Below, piece after piece: positions 38,218-48,273 of a DNA stretch of 64,000 nucleotides; within the stretch, counting starts at the first letter, position 1, and the number at the start of each line of letters is the position of its first letter. Below the pieces are notes generated by a model, which worked only from the letters and a program-made list of their open reading frames with translations, did not search any database and was not told the DNA's origin. Both the position numbers and the translations under genes were made by a program. Source of the DNA: Phytomonas francai (taxonomy: Eukaryota > Euglenozoa > Kinetoplastea > Trypanosomatida > Trypanosomatidae); contig MJCC01000009.1 in assembly GCA_001766655.1 (NCBI GenBank), positions 129,496 to 193,495 on the forward strand, in the 5' to 3' direction.

Positions 38218-38981
38218 GCATTGGGACAAATGTGTAAAGGGTTCCTCCATTTTCCCTCATCTATCCCTCCACATAAAAAGAAGAATGATGAATTTATGTG
38301 AGATAGTCAATCTCTCTATCGAAATAACGCTTCCAACTCCCGATTTAGAAGGACCAAAAGCTACCATACCAGACTAGCTTATCTTTAATACCTTAAAAGA
38401 AGGTGATTAATTTTGAACTGTAGCTTGTTTGAATTCTTCTTCCCAGCCGTTTCCGCCTAAATCTTCTCCTGTATTGTCATTTATACCAATTCCTTTTTCC
38501 GCTTTTGTGTGATGTTGGGAATGAGGTGAATGACGCATTTACCCTTCCGCACAAACTATGCATCTTTTTGCTGTAGAGTTTTAGAAGTATTTTTGTTATC
38601 TGCGAAACTAAGGAACCCTCATAAGTGTTATTCAAGTAAGAAAGGATTTTTTTTGAAATGAAAGCGTTCAAATGGATGCGTAGTCTTCTTTTCTGCTGAT
38701 GAGCTTGTCCTACCTTTATATATATATATATATATATATATCGATATATTGTAAATTGATCCAAAAAAATTGTATTTTTACGCTTATCATTGCTATTATA
38801 GATACACGGTGGCTATCTATATTGGAATCTGCATTTTCCTCTTTTCTCTTTTTGAATAGATAAACGATTATTAGCAATATTTTAAATTATTTTACCGTAT
38901 TTTAATTTGCCTTCAAACAATATATATATACATATATATATATCTGCATATTATTGCAAAGAGAATTGCATTGAAAAAAAA
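38218..38981. other. Intergenic spacer, RAD54 to first malic enzyme
   Basis: AT-rich with TA repeats at 38717-38741 and 38920-38942. In-frame codons upstream of the malic enzyme ATG run into this TA repeat and start at TTG, so I place the start at 38982. No other gene seen. Confidence 0.6.
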
Positions 38982-40688
38982 ATGTCTGATTGCAAATCTC
39001 AGGAAAAAATTATGGAGTTGCTCCAGAAATATGGTACCTCTGTTCTTACGAACCGCTACCTTAACCGTGGTACTGCCTTTACACACGAACAGCGCAAGCA
39101 TCTCGGCATTACCGGGCTCCTACCCCCTGTTGTGGAGACCCTCGAGCAGCAGGTGGAGCGGGTATGGTTGCAGCTTCAGCGCTATGAAAATCCGCTTGAC
39201 CGGTACATCCACCTATCAGCCCTTCAAGCTCAAAACACGACACTGTTCTATGCTGTGCTCATGGCACACATAAATAAGGTCCTCCCTATTGTGTACACCC
39301 CAACCGTTGGTGAAGCGTGCCAAAAGTTCAGCAACATCTACTTGCACGACCACGGAATGTTTTTGAACCATCTGTGTAAGGGACAATTCGTAGAGATCAT
39401 GCAGAAAATTCACCCTACAGATGTGGATATTATTGTCATCACGGACGGCTCGCGTATCCTCGGGCTGGGGGACCTGGGCTGCAACGGCGTTGGCATCAGC
39501 ATCGGCAAGTCCTCCCTCTACGTCGCGGGCGCCGGACTGCACCCCAGCCGCGTGCTGCCCGTTGTCCTGGACGTCGGGACGAACAGCGACAAGATCCGCG
39601 AAAACCCGTTCTACTTCGGCCTTAAAGAAAAGCGCTGCGGCGACGTCGAGTTCTATGGCCTGATGGACGAGTTCATGGAGGCGGCGACGACGGAGTGGCC
39701 GGGCGCCGTGGTGCAGTTCGAGGACTTCAGCAACAACCACTGCTTCGACATCCTGTCGCGCTACCAGAAGAAGTACCGCTGCTTCAACGACGACATCCAG
39801 GGAACGGGCGCCGTGATCTCTGCGGGCTTCCTGAACGCGGTGAAGCTGTCGAAGGTGGCCCCGAAGGACCACCGGATCATCTTCTTTGGAGCGGGCTCCG
39901 CTGCGACGGGTGTGGCGCAATGTATCGCAAAGTTGGAAGCAAAACTCTACAACCTTAATTATGACGATCTTCTCTCAACCTTCTATTTAATCGACTCGAA
40001 GGGCCTGGTGACGAGCACCCGCGGCGACAAGCTCGACGCGCACAAGGTGGCCTGGGCGCGCAAGGACATTTCCGCCGAGGACAGCAAGAAGCTCAGGACC
40101 CTGGAGGACGTCGCGAAGTACGTGAAGCCGACCGCCCTGATCGGTCTCGGCGGCGTCCCCTCCGTCTTCAGCGAGGAGATCGTCAAGTCTATGACCGCCT
40201 ACTGCGAGCGGCCGATCATCTTCCCGCTGTCGAACCCGACCAGCCAGGCGGAGGTCGTCCCGGACGCGGCGTACCGGTGGACCAACGGCAAGGCGATCAT
40301 CGCCTCTGGGAGCCCGTTCCCGGAGACCGTTCTCGAGGGCAGGTCGCTGAAGCCCTCCCAGGGCAACAACCTCTACGTCTTCCCAGGTATCGGGCTAGGT
40401 TGTGCTCTTTCTGCTCCTCAGTACATACCAGATGAGCTTTTGATTGCAGCAGCGGTCTCCTTATATAATTTAACAACGGAGGAACAGCTTTCTAAAGGCT
40501 GTTTATATCCTCCTTTGGATGACATTCGAGACATTTCAGCCCAGATTGCTACAGATGTGATTTTGGAAGCACAGAGGTTGCAGGTTGACGGAAATTCTGA
40601 CCTGCCGCGCGATCGCAAAACACTGTTACAGGAAGTAAAAACGAAGCAATGGTCCCCCATATATCCAGAGGAACTTTCTATAAAGTAA
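38982..40688 (+). CDS. Malic enzyme, probably cytosolic isoform
   Basis: 568 residues from the ATG (MSDCKSQEKIMELL). No mitochondrial presequence and no glycosomal C-terminus (it ends LSIK), so a cytosolic location is inferred. All malic enzyme motifs are present: the Tyr in PIVYTPTVGEAC, the catalytic Lys in GISIGKSSLYVAGAGLHP, metal ligands in VQFEDFSNN and CFNDDIQGT, and the dinucleotide fold FFGAGSAATGVAQ. It converts malate to pyruvate with NADP reduction, a main NADPH source in trypanosomatids. Nucleotides 39420-39620, 39632-39919 and 39991-40387 are identical (one mismatch) to the mitochondrial-type genes downstream, whereas the ends and the 39920-39990 segment are AT-richer and different: a gene-conversion mosaic. 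Confidence 0.93.
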   Translation: MSDCKSQEKIMELLQKYGTSVLTNRYLNRGTAFTHEQRKHLGITGLLPPVVETLEQQVERVWLQLQRYENPLDRYIHLSALQAQNTTLFYAVLMAHINKVLPIVYTPTVGEACQKFSNIYLHDHGMFLNHLCKGQFVEIMQKIHPTDVDIIVITDGSRILGLGDLGCNGVGISIGKSSLYVAGAGLHPSRVLPVVLDVGTNSDKIRENPFYFGLKEKRCGDVEFYGLMDEFMEAATTEWPGAVVQFEDFSNNHCFDILSRYQKKYRCFNDDIQGTGAVISAGFLNAVKLSKVAPKDHRIIFFGAGSAATGVAQCIAKLEAKLYNLNYDDLLSTFYLIDSKGLVTSTRGDKLDAHKVAWARKDISAEDSKKLRTLEDVAKYVKPTALIGLGGVPSVFSEEIVKSMTAYCERPIIFPLSNPTSQAEVVPDAAYRWTNGKAIIASGSPFPETVLEGRSLKPSQGNNLYVFPGIGLGCALSAPQYIPDELLIAAAVSLYNLTTEEQLSKGCLYPPLDDIRDISAQIATDVILEAQRLQVDGNSDLPRDRKTLLQEVKTKQWSPIYPEELSIK

Positions 40689-41130
40689 ATATATTGAGGA
40701 TACCTATATAATCGGACAAGAAGTTAATTTTTATTCATTTAAAGAATGTGCTAAGGTTAAAGGAAATTTTTCTTCCTCATATCTTTATTTTCTGATAAAC
40801 AGAGGATCTAAGTGTTTATCGTTTATATAAAAAATAATTCGAAAGAAAAATTACTTTTATAAATAAGAAAAAAACTGAACGCAAAGAAAAGTCCGAAATA
40901 TATAAATAAATCCATTTTTTTAAAAATCTTTATTGCCTGTCTGATAAATTAGGTTTCGCTATGATATTATTTTGACAAAAAAATTAAGGACGCTTGGGTG
41001 TAGCGCAATTTCTACTGCACCGACGCATGGTTGCCGAGCAGCCTAGCGGTGTCTCGTGTCAATGCTCCCCCGACTGGTTACGCGAATTCTAATTGCTCCC
41101 GCTGCTTTTCTCTTTTCCACGCGTACACGC

Positions 41131-41176
<46 letters not shown>

Positions 41177-41281
41177 GTGCGACCTCAAAGTATTTTATTT
41201 CCATCCACAACCAGCAAGCTTAACATTGAAATCATCTTATATCTAAGCCATAACATAAAGAGCTTCCACACTATCCTAAGA
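40689..41281. other. Intergenic spacer, left end of the tandem unit
   Basis: AT-rich to 40985, then a less AT-rich block at 40986-41110 and a TA repeat at 41143-41172. The duplicated unit begins at 40940. The pyrimidine stretch CTGCTTTTCTCTTTTCC at 41102-41118 is a possible splice signal. Confidence 0.6.
41143..41172. repeat. TA repeat, long allele in copy 1
   Basis: About 15 TA units in the 5' flank of malic enzyme copy 1; the equivalent tract in copy 2 (around 43975-43986) is 18 bases shorter. Confidence 0.88.
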
Positions 41282-42988
41282 ATGTTTCGGTCCGTGATAA
41301 GGTGCTCGAACGTGGCGAAGGCCCCGACCCGCGGCATGGAGTTCCTGCAGAATCGCTTCACCAACAAAGGGACGGCCTTCAGCCTGAAGGAGCGCAAAGC
41401 GCTTGGGCTGGAGGGCGTGCTGCCGCCGGCCGTCGAGACCCTGGACACGCAGGTGAAGCGCTACTGGCACCAGTTCAAGCTGCTGAACCAGCCCGTCAAC
41501 CGCTACCAGCTGCTTCGCGGCATCCTGGAGAAGAACGCCACGCTCTACTATGCGGTTCTCATGCACAACCTGAACGAGACACTGCCTATTGTGTACACGC
41601 CGACGGTCGGGGAGGTTTGCCAGAGGTACGGCGACCTATACCAGAGTGACAACGCCCTTTACTTGGACCTGAAGAGCAAGGGCAACGTGAGCAAGCTTGT
41701 CAAGAACATTGGGATGAAGGATGTGGATATTATTGTCATCACGGACGGCTCGCGTATCCTCGGGCTGGGGGACCTGGGCTGCAACGGCGTTGGCATCAGC
41801 ATCGGCAAGTCCTCCCTCTACGTCGCGGGCGCCGGACTGCACCCCAGCCGCGTGCTGCCCGTTGTCCTGGACGTCGGGACGAACAGCGACAAGATCCGCG
41901 AAAACCCGTTCTACTTCGCCTCGCGCCAGAAGCGCTGCGGCGACGTCGAGTTCTATGGCCTGATGGACGAGTTCATGGAGGCGGCGACGACGGAGTGGCC
42001 GGGCGCCGTGGTGCAGTTCGAGGACTTCAGCAACAACCACTGCTTCGACATCCTGTCGCGCTACCAGAAGAAGTACCGCTGCTTCAACGACGACATCCAG
42101 GGAACGGGCGCCGTGATCTCTGCGGGCTTCCTGAACGCGGTGAAGCTGTCGAAGGTGGCCCCGAAGGACCACCGGATCATCTTCTTTGGAGCGGGCTCCG
42201 CTGCGACGGGTGTGGCGCAGAGCATGGCCGACCTGTCTGCGCACAAGTACGGCGGCAGCGCGGAGGAGTACATGCGCAACTTCTACTTCGTCGACTCGAA
42301 GGGCCTGGTGACGAGCACCCGCGGCGACAAGCTCGACGCGCACAAGGTGGCCTGGGCGCGCAAGGACATTTCCGCCGAGGACAGCAAGAAGCTCAGGACC
42401 CTGGAGGACGTCGCGAAGTACGTGAAGCCGACCGCCCTGATCGGTCTCGGCGGCGTCCCCTCCGTCTTCAGCGAGGAGATCGTCAAGTCTATGACCGCCT
42501 ACTGCGAGCGGCCGATCATCTTCCCGCTGTCGAACCCGACCAGCCAGGCGGAGGTCGTCCCGGACGCGGCGTACCGGTGGACCAACGGCAAGGCGATCAT
42601 CGCCTCTGGGAGCCCGTTCCCGGAGACCGTTCTCGAGGGCAGGTCGCTGAAGCCCTCTCAGGGCAACAACCTCTACGTCTTCCCAGGCATCGGGCTGGGC
42701 TGCTGCATCGCATCGCCATCGCACATCCCGCAGGGGACGCTGGTGGCCGCCGCGTCCGCCCTGAGCGACCTCGTCAAGCCAGAGGATCTGGCGAAGGGGC
42801 AGCTGTACCCCTCCATTGACCACGTCCGAGAGGTGTCCGCCCACGTCGCGGTCTCATGCATCGAGTACCTCCAGAGCGTGGGCCTCGCCAAGCCAGGCCT
42901 TCCCACGGAAAAGGATGCCCTCCTCAAACACGTCCAGGACGCCATGTGGGTGCCCGAGTACCTTCCCGAGGAATACTACCTGAACTAG
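41282..42988 (+). CDS. Malic enzyme, mitochondrial-type, copy 1
   Basis: 568 residues from the ATG; upstream in-frame codons run through a TA repeat and lack an ATG. The N-terminus MFRSVIRCSNVAKAPTRG has Arg/Lys and no acidic residues, as in a mitochondrial targeting peptide. Catalytic and binding motifs are as in the cytosolic gene: PIVYTPTVGEVC, GISIGKSSLYVAGAG, VQFEDFSNN, FNDDIQGTG and FFGAGSAATGVAQ. Specific to this form are ASRQKRCG and the segment SMADLSAHKYGGSAEEY. It oxidises malate to pyruvate, giving NADPH in the mitochondrion. High GC3, unlike its spacers. Confidence 0.93.
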   Translation: MFRSVIRCSNVAKAPTRGMEFLQNRFTNKGTAFSLKERKALGLEGVLPPAVETLDTQVKRYWHQFKLLNQPVNRYQLLRGILEKNATLYYAVLMHNLNETLPIVYTPTVGEVCQRYGDLYQSDNALYLDLKSKGNVSKLVKNIGMKDVDIIVITDGSRILGLGDLGCNGVGISIGKSSLYVAGAGLHPSRVLPVVLDVGTNSDKIRENPFYFASRQKRCGDVEFYGLMDEFMEAATTEWPGAVVQFEDFSNNHCFDILSRYQKKYRCFNDDIQGTGAVISAGFLNAVKLSKVAPKDHRIIFFGAGSAATGVAQSMADLSAHKYGGSAEEYMRNFYFVDSKGLVTSTRGDKLDAHKVAWARKDISAEDSKKLRTLEDVAKYVKPTALIGLGGVPSVFSEEIVKSMTAYCERPIIFPLSNPTSQAEVVPDAAYRWTNGKAIIASGSPFPETVLEGRSLKPSQGNNLYVFPGIGLGCCIASPSHIPQGTLVAAASALSDLVKPEDLAKGQLYPSIDHVREVSAHVAVSCIEYLQSVGLAKPGLPTEKDALLKHVQDAMWVPEYLPEEYYLN

Positions 42989-44095
42989 CCCATCGCCAAT
43001 GCAAATCAAGGCGGCAATAATCAATGTAAGAGGCCTCTGAGTGGAGAGGGCGGGAATAAATAAGGAGCAGTATAAGTAGTGGTAGGAAATAAGTGCATAA
43101 TCGAATCGCTTTCCCTCGCACTGTTTCCTCTGGCTCCGGAGGAGGGGAGGACGATGGTCCCGACCTTCACAAAGCCCCTTTCCTCCTCCTCCAAGCCAAA
43201 GGGCAGTGTGTAACCGTGCCTTTTTTATTTTTTGATGATTTCTGTTCTTTATTACATACTTCCTGGATGAATTTTTGGTATTAAAATCTCCGATCTATTC
43301 TGAACTATGTTGTGTTTTTGGTGTGGCATAAGAAACAAAAGAAATAATGAGCAAATAAAGAGCTCGCTTTGCTCAAAATAGATGAGGATTGATCCTAAGA
43401 AAAAATGGGAAGAAAGGGAAAACGGCCCGTGGTGTGTGATTTCGTTTATAGGTCAAAGCACGAAGCATAGGAGGGGAGGAGGGGAACAAGGGAGAGGGTA
43501 TAAATCCCTACCGTTTAGTACCCGCGCAATTCACAGTCATTTTCCCTCTCAGTAATCGTGTTTTTGTCATTTGCAGAATTTCAATACACTAAAAGGGCAT
43601 CCATTTTCGGACGGAAACCAATTAGGACATGCATGCGCCGCATATTTTTGCGCGCACATGGTTGTATATATGATATACCATATATTTTGTTAGTTAAAAT
43701 CTAATTATACATCAAAAAAAAAAAGTAACCTTACGTTTTAAATCTAAATTGAACTCAATGCTGTACCCTGTTCTGATAAATTAGGTTTCGCTATGATATT
43801 ATTTTGACAAAAAAATTAAGGACGCTTGGGTGTAGCGCAATTTCTACTGCACCGACGCATGGTTGCCGAGCAGCCTAGCGGTGTCTCGTGTCAATGCTCC
43901 CCCGACTGGTTACGCGAATTCTAATTGCTCCCGCTGCTTTTCTCTTTTCCACGCGTACACGCATACATACATACATATATATATATACATGTGCGACCTC
44001 AAAGTATTTTATTTCCATCCACAACCAGCAAGCTTAACATTGAAATCATCTTATATCTAAGCCATAACATAAAGAGCTTCCACACTATCCTAAGA
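42989..44095. other. Spacer between the two mitochondrial-type malic enzyme copies
   Basis: Contains the 3' flank of copy 1 to 43660, a unique AT-rich segment at 43661-43771, and the 5' flank of copy 2. The 3' flank includes a purine-rich stretch (GGAGGGGAGGAGGGGAACAAGG near 43468). No other gene seen. Confidence 0.6.
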
Positions 44096-46474
44096 ATGTT
44101 TCGGTCCGTGATAAGGTGCTCGAACGTGGCGAAGGCCCCGACCCGCGGCATGGAGTTCCTGCAGAATCGCTTCACCAACAAAGGGACGGCCTTCAGCCTG
44201 AAGGAGCGCAAAGCGCTTGGGCTGGAGGGCGTGCTGCCGCCGGCCGTCGAGACCCTGGACACGCAGGTGAAGCGCTACTGGCACCAGTTCAAGCTGCTGA
44301 ACCAGCCCGTCAACCGCTACCAGCTGCTTCGCGGCATCCTGGAGAAGAACGCCACGCTCTACTATGCGGTTCTCATGCACAACCTGAACGAGACACTGCC
44401 TATTGTGTACACGCCGACGGTCGGGGAGGTTTGCCAGAGGTACGGCGACCTATACCAGAGTGACAACGCCCTTTACTTGGACCTGAAGAGCAAGGGCAAC
44501 GTGAGCAAGCTTGTCAAGAACATTGGGATGAAGGATGTGGATATTATTGTCATCACGGACGGCTCGCGTATCCTCGGGCTGGGGGACCTGGGCTGCAACG
44601 GCGTTGGCATCAGCATCGGCAAGTCCTCCCTCTACGTCGCGGGCGCCGGACTGCACCCCAGCCGCGTGCTGCCCGTTGTCCTGGACGTCGGGACGAACAG
44701 CGACAAGATCCGCGAAAACCCGTTCTACTTCGCCTCGCGCCAGAAGCGCTGCGGCGACGTCGAGTTCTATGGCCTGATGGACGAGTTCATGGAGGCGGCG
44801 ACGACGGAGTGGCCGGGCGCCGTGGTGCAGTTCGAGGACTTCAGCAACAACCACTGCTTCGACATCCTGTCGCGCTACCAGAAGAAGTACCGCTGCTTCA
44901 ACGACGACATCCAGGGAACGGGCGCCGTGATCTCTGCGGGCTTCCTGAACGCGGTGAAGCTGTCGAAGGTGGCCCCGAAGGACCACCGGATCATCTTCTT
45001 TGGAGCGGGCTCCGCTGCGACGGGTGTGGCGCAGAGCATGGCCGACCTGTCTGCGCACAAGTACGGCGGCAGCGCGGAGGAGTACATGCGCAACTTCTAC
45101 TTCGTCGACTCGAAGGGCCTGGTGACGAGCACCCGCGGCGACAAGCTCGACGCGCACAAGGTGGCCTGGGCGCGCAAGGACATTTCCGCCGAGGACAGCA
45201 AGAAGCTCAGGACCCTGGAGGACGTCGCGAAGTACGTGAAGCCGACCGCCCTGATCGGTCTCGGCGGCGTCCCCTCCGTCTTCAGCGAGGAGATCGTCAA
45301 GTCTATGACCGCCTACTGCGAGCGGCCGATCATCTTCCCGCTGTCGAACCCGACCAGCCAGGCGGAGGTCGTCCCGGACGCGGCGTACCGGTGGACCAAC
45401 GGCAAGGCGATCATCGCCTCTGGGAGCCCGTTCCCGGAGACCGTTCTCGAGGGCAGGTCGCTGAAGCCCTCTCAGGGCAACAACCTCTACGTCTTCCCAG
45501 GCATCGGGCTGGGCTGCTGCATCGCATCGCCATCGCACATCCCGCAGGGGACGCTGGTGGCCGCCGCGTCCGCCCTGAGCGACCTCGTCAAGCCAGAGGA
45601 TCTGGCGAAGGGGCAGCTGTACCCCTCCATTGACCACGTCCGAGAGGTGTCCGCCCACGTCGCGGTCTCATGCATCGAGTACCTCCAGAGCGTGGGCCTC
45701 GCCAAGCCAGGCCTTCCCACGGAAAAGGATGCCCTCCTCAAACACGTCCAGGACGCCATGTGGGTGCCCGAGTACCTTCCCGAGGAATACTACCTGAACT
45801 AGCCCATCGCCAATGCAAATCAAGGCGGCAATAATCAATGTAAGAGGCCTCTGAGTGGAGAGGGCGGGAATAAATAAGGAGCAGTATAAGTAGTGGTAGG
45901 AAATAAGTGCATAATCGAATCGCTTTCCCTCGCACTGTTTCCTCTGGCTCCGGAGGAGGGGAGGACGATGGTCCCGACCTTCACAAAGCCCCTTTCCTCC
46001 TCCTCCAAGCCAAAGGGCAGTGTGTAACCGTGCCTTTTTTATTTTTTGATGATTTCTGTTCTTTATTACATACTTCCTGGATGAATTTTTGGTATTAAAA
46101 TCTCCGATCTATTCTGAACTATGTTGTGTTTTTGGTGTGGCATAAGAAACAAAAGAAATAATGAGCAAATAAAGAGCTCGCTTTGCTCAAAATAGATGAG
46201 GATTGATCCTAAGAAAAAATGAGAAGAAAGGGAAAACGGCCCGTGGTGTGTGATTTCGTTTATAGGTCAAAGCACGAAGCATAGGAGGGGAGGAGGGGAA
46301 CAAGGGAGAGGGTATAAATCCCTACCGTTTAGTACCCGCGCAATTCACAGTCATTTTCCCTCTCAGTAATCGTGTTTTTGTCATTTGCAGAATTTCAATA
46401 CACTAAAAGGGCATCCATTTGCGGACGGAAACCAATTAGGACATGCATGCGCCGCATATTTTTGCGCGCACATG
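43772..46474 (+). repeat. Tandem duplication unit, copy 2
   Basis: 2703 bases, nearly identical to 40940-43660 and in the same orientation. The two copies are separated by a unique 111-base segment. Homology stops at both ends without terminal repeats, insertion-sequence features or target-site duplications, so unequal crossing-over rather than transposition is likely. Confidence 0.93.
44096..45802 (+). CDS. Malic enzyme, mitochondrial-type, copy 2
   Basis: 568 residues, identical in predicted protein to copy 1 (41282-42988) as far as I can compare. It has the same presequence-like start MFRSVIRCSNVAKAPTRG and the same motifs. Together the two copies should roughly double dosage of the mitochondrial-type enzyme. 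No disabling change seen. Confidence 0.93.
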   Translation: MFRSVIRCSNVAKAPTRGMEFLQNRFTNKGTAFSLKERKALGLEGVLPPAVETLDTQVKRYWHQFKLLNQPVNRYQLLRGILEKNATLYYAVLMHNLNETLPIVYTPTVGEVCQRYGDLYQSDNALYLDLKSKGNVSKLVKNIGMKDVDIIVITDGSRILGLGDLGCNGVGISIGKSSLYVAGAGLHPSRVLPVVLDVGTNSDKIRENPFYFASRQKRCGDVEFYGLMDEFMEAATTEWPGAVVQFEDFSNNHCFDILSRYQKKYRCFNDDIQGTGAVISAGFLNAVKLSKVAPKDHRIIFFGAGSAATGVAQSMADLSAHKYGGSAEEYMRNFYFVDSKGLVTSTRGDKLDAHKVAWARKDISAEDSKKLRTLEDVAKYVKPTALIGLGGVPSVFSEEIVKSMTAYCERPIIFPLSNPTSQAEVVPDAAYRWTNGKAIIASGSPFPETVLEGRSLKPSQGNNLYVFPGIGLGCCIASPSHIPQGTLVAAASALSDLVKPEDLAKGQLYPSIDHVREVSAHVAVSCIEYLQSVGLAKPGLPTEKDALLKHVQDAMWVPEYLPEEYYLN

Positions 46475-46995
46475 CATTGATATTTGTTATTTTGTTGTTA
46501 GGTTATAATTCGGTGTTGTAATTAAGCTTCTATTACCATTTTGTAATTTAGATGCTTTTTTTTCCCCTTATTATCAAAATCTTAGTATTTCTTCTAATTA
46601 TGCTAGTGATTATTAATATCATCTTTTTTTCTTTTTTTTAATATTGGAAGAATATTTGAAAGCGGTATGCATGTTTACGTTTTTTAAATTACTATTATTT
46701 TAATACTTTCTTTTTTATATTATATGTATTCATATATTTATTTACGAAATAATTTTTTTATTTGGTGATCCGCTATTAATACTAAGAAATTAGTTATAAG
46801 GATCGTGAATTCGTTGATATTATTATCTATTATCAGTATTATTATTATTATTATTTGTTTATTTTTTGCTTTCATTTCAGTTATTTCTCTAAATATATAT
46901 TGCCTGTTTCCAATTATTTTGCTTTTGATATTCTCTTTTCTCCATTTTTTTTTTTAAATAAGTAAGAATAAAGGATTACGAAAAAAACTTGACTC
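45803..46995. other. Spacer after the malic enzyme array
   Basis: Copy-2 3' flank to 46474, then 520 bases of very AT-rich sequence with ATT repeats at 46835-46858 and T-runs before the next gene. No coding region supported. Confidence 0.6.
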
Positions 46996-47823
46996 ATGAG
47001 TGAAGATGAAATGTCTTTTGAATATATCGGCAGGGACCTTCGTACCTTTGCCGAATCGAGCCAAGCTTGCAACAAGGAGAACCAAAACAGCAAACTGAAC
47101 AAAAATGACAAAGGAAACATAAATTCAAGAAAGCGCACGATTCACGAAATTGAACGAGATGTAAGGATTCGTGGCATCCTTACAACGCAAAACATTATGT
47201 CTGACTCGTCATGTGTCTCTCAACTCCCGCTACTTAGTTCCTCTCTTCAAGATGATGTATTGCATTCCAATTCAGAAACAGGTGTAGCAGGGAGGGATAC
47301 AACGGAAGCTGATCCCTCTAGTTGTCTTTCTGTCGGGGGTAGTTTATCTGGGACACTAATGGCGGTGTCCCAAGCCCCTCCGTATTCTAGGCCTTCTTTG
47401 AGTGAAAAAGCCAAGCATTCAACGACTACACCCTTAGCAGGTTCCAGAAAGGGTCATCTCCCGCGTGAACAGGGCTCTCATCATTTCAGGAACTACCGCG
47501 GCGCCTTTGTGGCTCGCAACGCACTCTGCGAAGTTGACCCCGTCACGAAGCAATGCATGCAAGTGAACATGACCGCTTCCAACGTCACGCATTCTCCTAC
47601 ATCGCGAGCTGCGGGGTTTCTTTACTCGAGCATCAATCGAGCCCCACGCCGAGGTCGATTCAGCAGCGATGGCGGGGCTAGGGAAAAGAGAGGCCATGAT
47701 GACTACCGAACCCGCTCTCACACCCCTATTCAGTGCGCCGAAGCTTCGCATTTTGTCAGTGGTAGAACTTTCCGTGGTCGTCGTGAGGGTGACGCGAGGG
47801 ATAGAAGGGGTCGCGGAGGATAG
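46996..47823 (+). CDS. Hypothetical protein with Arg/Gly-rich C-terminus
   Basis: 275 residues; no family recognised. Polar and Ser/Thr/Asn-rich, probably disordered, with one more conserved-looking segment (NYRGAFVARNALCEVDPVTK) at about 165-190. The C-terminus is Arg/Gly-rich (GRTFRGRREG, DRRGRGG), as in proteins that bind RNA. Accepted as a real gene because of the ATG start, length and typical codon use. RNA binding is a guess. Confidence 0.6.
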   Translation: MSEDEMSFEYIGRDLRTFAESSQACNKENQNSKLNKNDKGNINSRKRTIHEIERDVRIRGILTTQNIMSDSSCVSQLPLLSSSLQDDVLHSNSETGVAGRDTTEADPSSCLSVGGSLSGTLMAVSQAPPYSRPSLSEKAKHSTTTPLAGSRKGHLPREQGSHHFRNYRGAFVARNALCEVDPVTKQCMQVNMTASNVTHSPTSRAAGFLYSSINRAPRRGRFSSDGGAREKRGHDDYRTRSHTPIQCAEASHFVSGRTFRGRREGDARDRRGRGG

Positions 47824-48273
47824 GAAATTGCACACTGGAATTCCTTGTATATAATTATTGCGTGTTTCCCAGGAAAATATGGTCTGGTGCTGTGTGTGCT
47901 GTTATTGTACCATCTTCGTTTGTGTGTGTATTGGTTCCTTCTTTAATTTACATATTGGTCAATGGTGTGTAGTGCTGTTTTATCAGGATTCAACTTCAAT
48001 AATTACTAACTGCATCGCATACTATGGAACAGAAATAATTTTGAAAGCGAACAATATCATTTTGATTTTCCCTCTCTTACGATAGTCCCGTTGTTACTAT
48101 TGATATTTTCTAATGTTTATGTGTGTTTCTTGTTACTTTTTTTTTAACGCTGCCGTTAATCGTCCTTTTAATCTTCCCTTTTCTGACTTCTCAGATAGAA
48201 ACCAGTTGGTGTAGTATATTAGGTTCCGCAAAGAAGAAAATTATTTCATCTCCCAGACATATTGTCCACCTCA
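47824..48273. other. Intergenic spacer
   Basis: AT/TG-rich (TGTGTGTG patches near 47890-47935). A short open stretch at 47858-48085 is Cys/Phe-rich and unlikely to be a protein. Confidence 0.55.
48157..48194 (+). promoter_or_regulatory. Candidate spliced-leader acceptor for the KOW gene
   Basis: Pyrimidine tract CCTTTTAATCTTCCC... ending CTTCTCAG, with the AG 80 bases before the ATG at 48274. Confidence 0.5.

Larger units (their letters stand above)
40940..43660 (+). repeat. Tandem duplication unit, copy 1
   Basis: 2721 bases holding one mitochondrial-type malic enzyme gene and its flanks, nearly identical to 43772-46474. Differences I can see: an 18-base shorter TA repeat in copy 2, one base change in the 3' flank (G at 43409, A in copy 2) and one near the end (T to G at about 43608). 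The edges were set by direct comparison of the two copies. Confidence 0.93.

Noticed and set aside
38907..38981. N-terminal extension of the first malic enzyme
   Set aside because: It begins at TTG and is encoded by a TA repeat; the ATG at 38982 gives the same length as the other malic enzymes.
44450..45658. 402-codon minus-strand open frames in the malic enzyme genes (also 41636-42844)
   Set aside because: Antisense shadows of GC-rich coding sequence; they repeat wherever the malic enzyme core is copied.
40940..46474. Possibility that the malic enzyme duplication is a transposon
   Set aside because: No terminal repeats, no target-site duplication, no transposase or reverse transcriptase; the unit is a gene with its flanks.
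47858..48085. 75-codon Cys/Phe-rich open stretch
   Set aside because: Arises from TG/T-rich spacer; no ATG at its start and no protein-like pattern.
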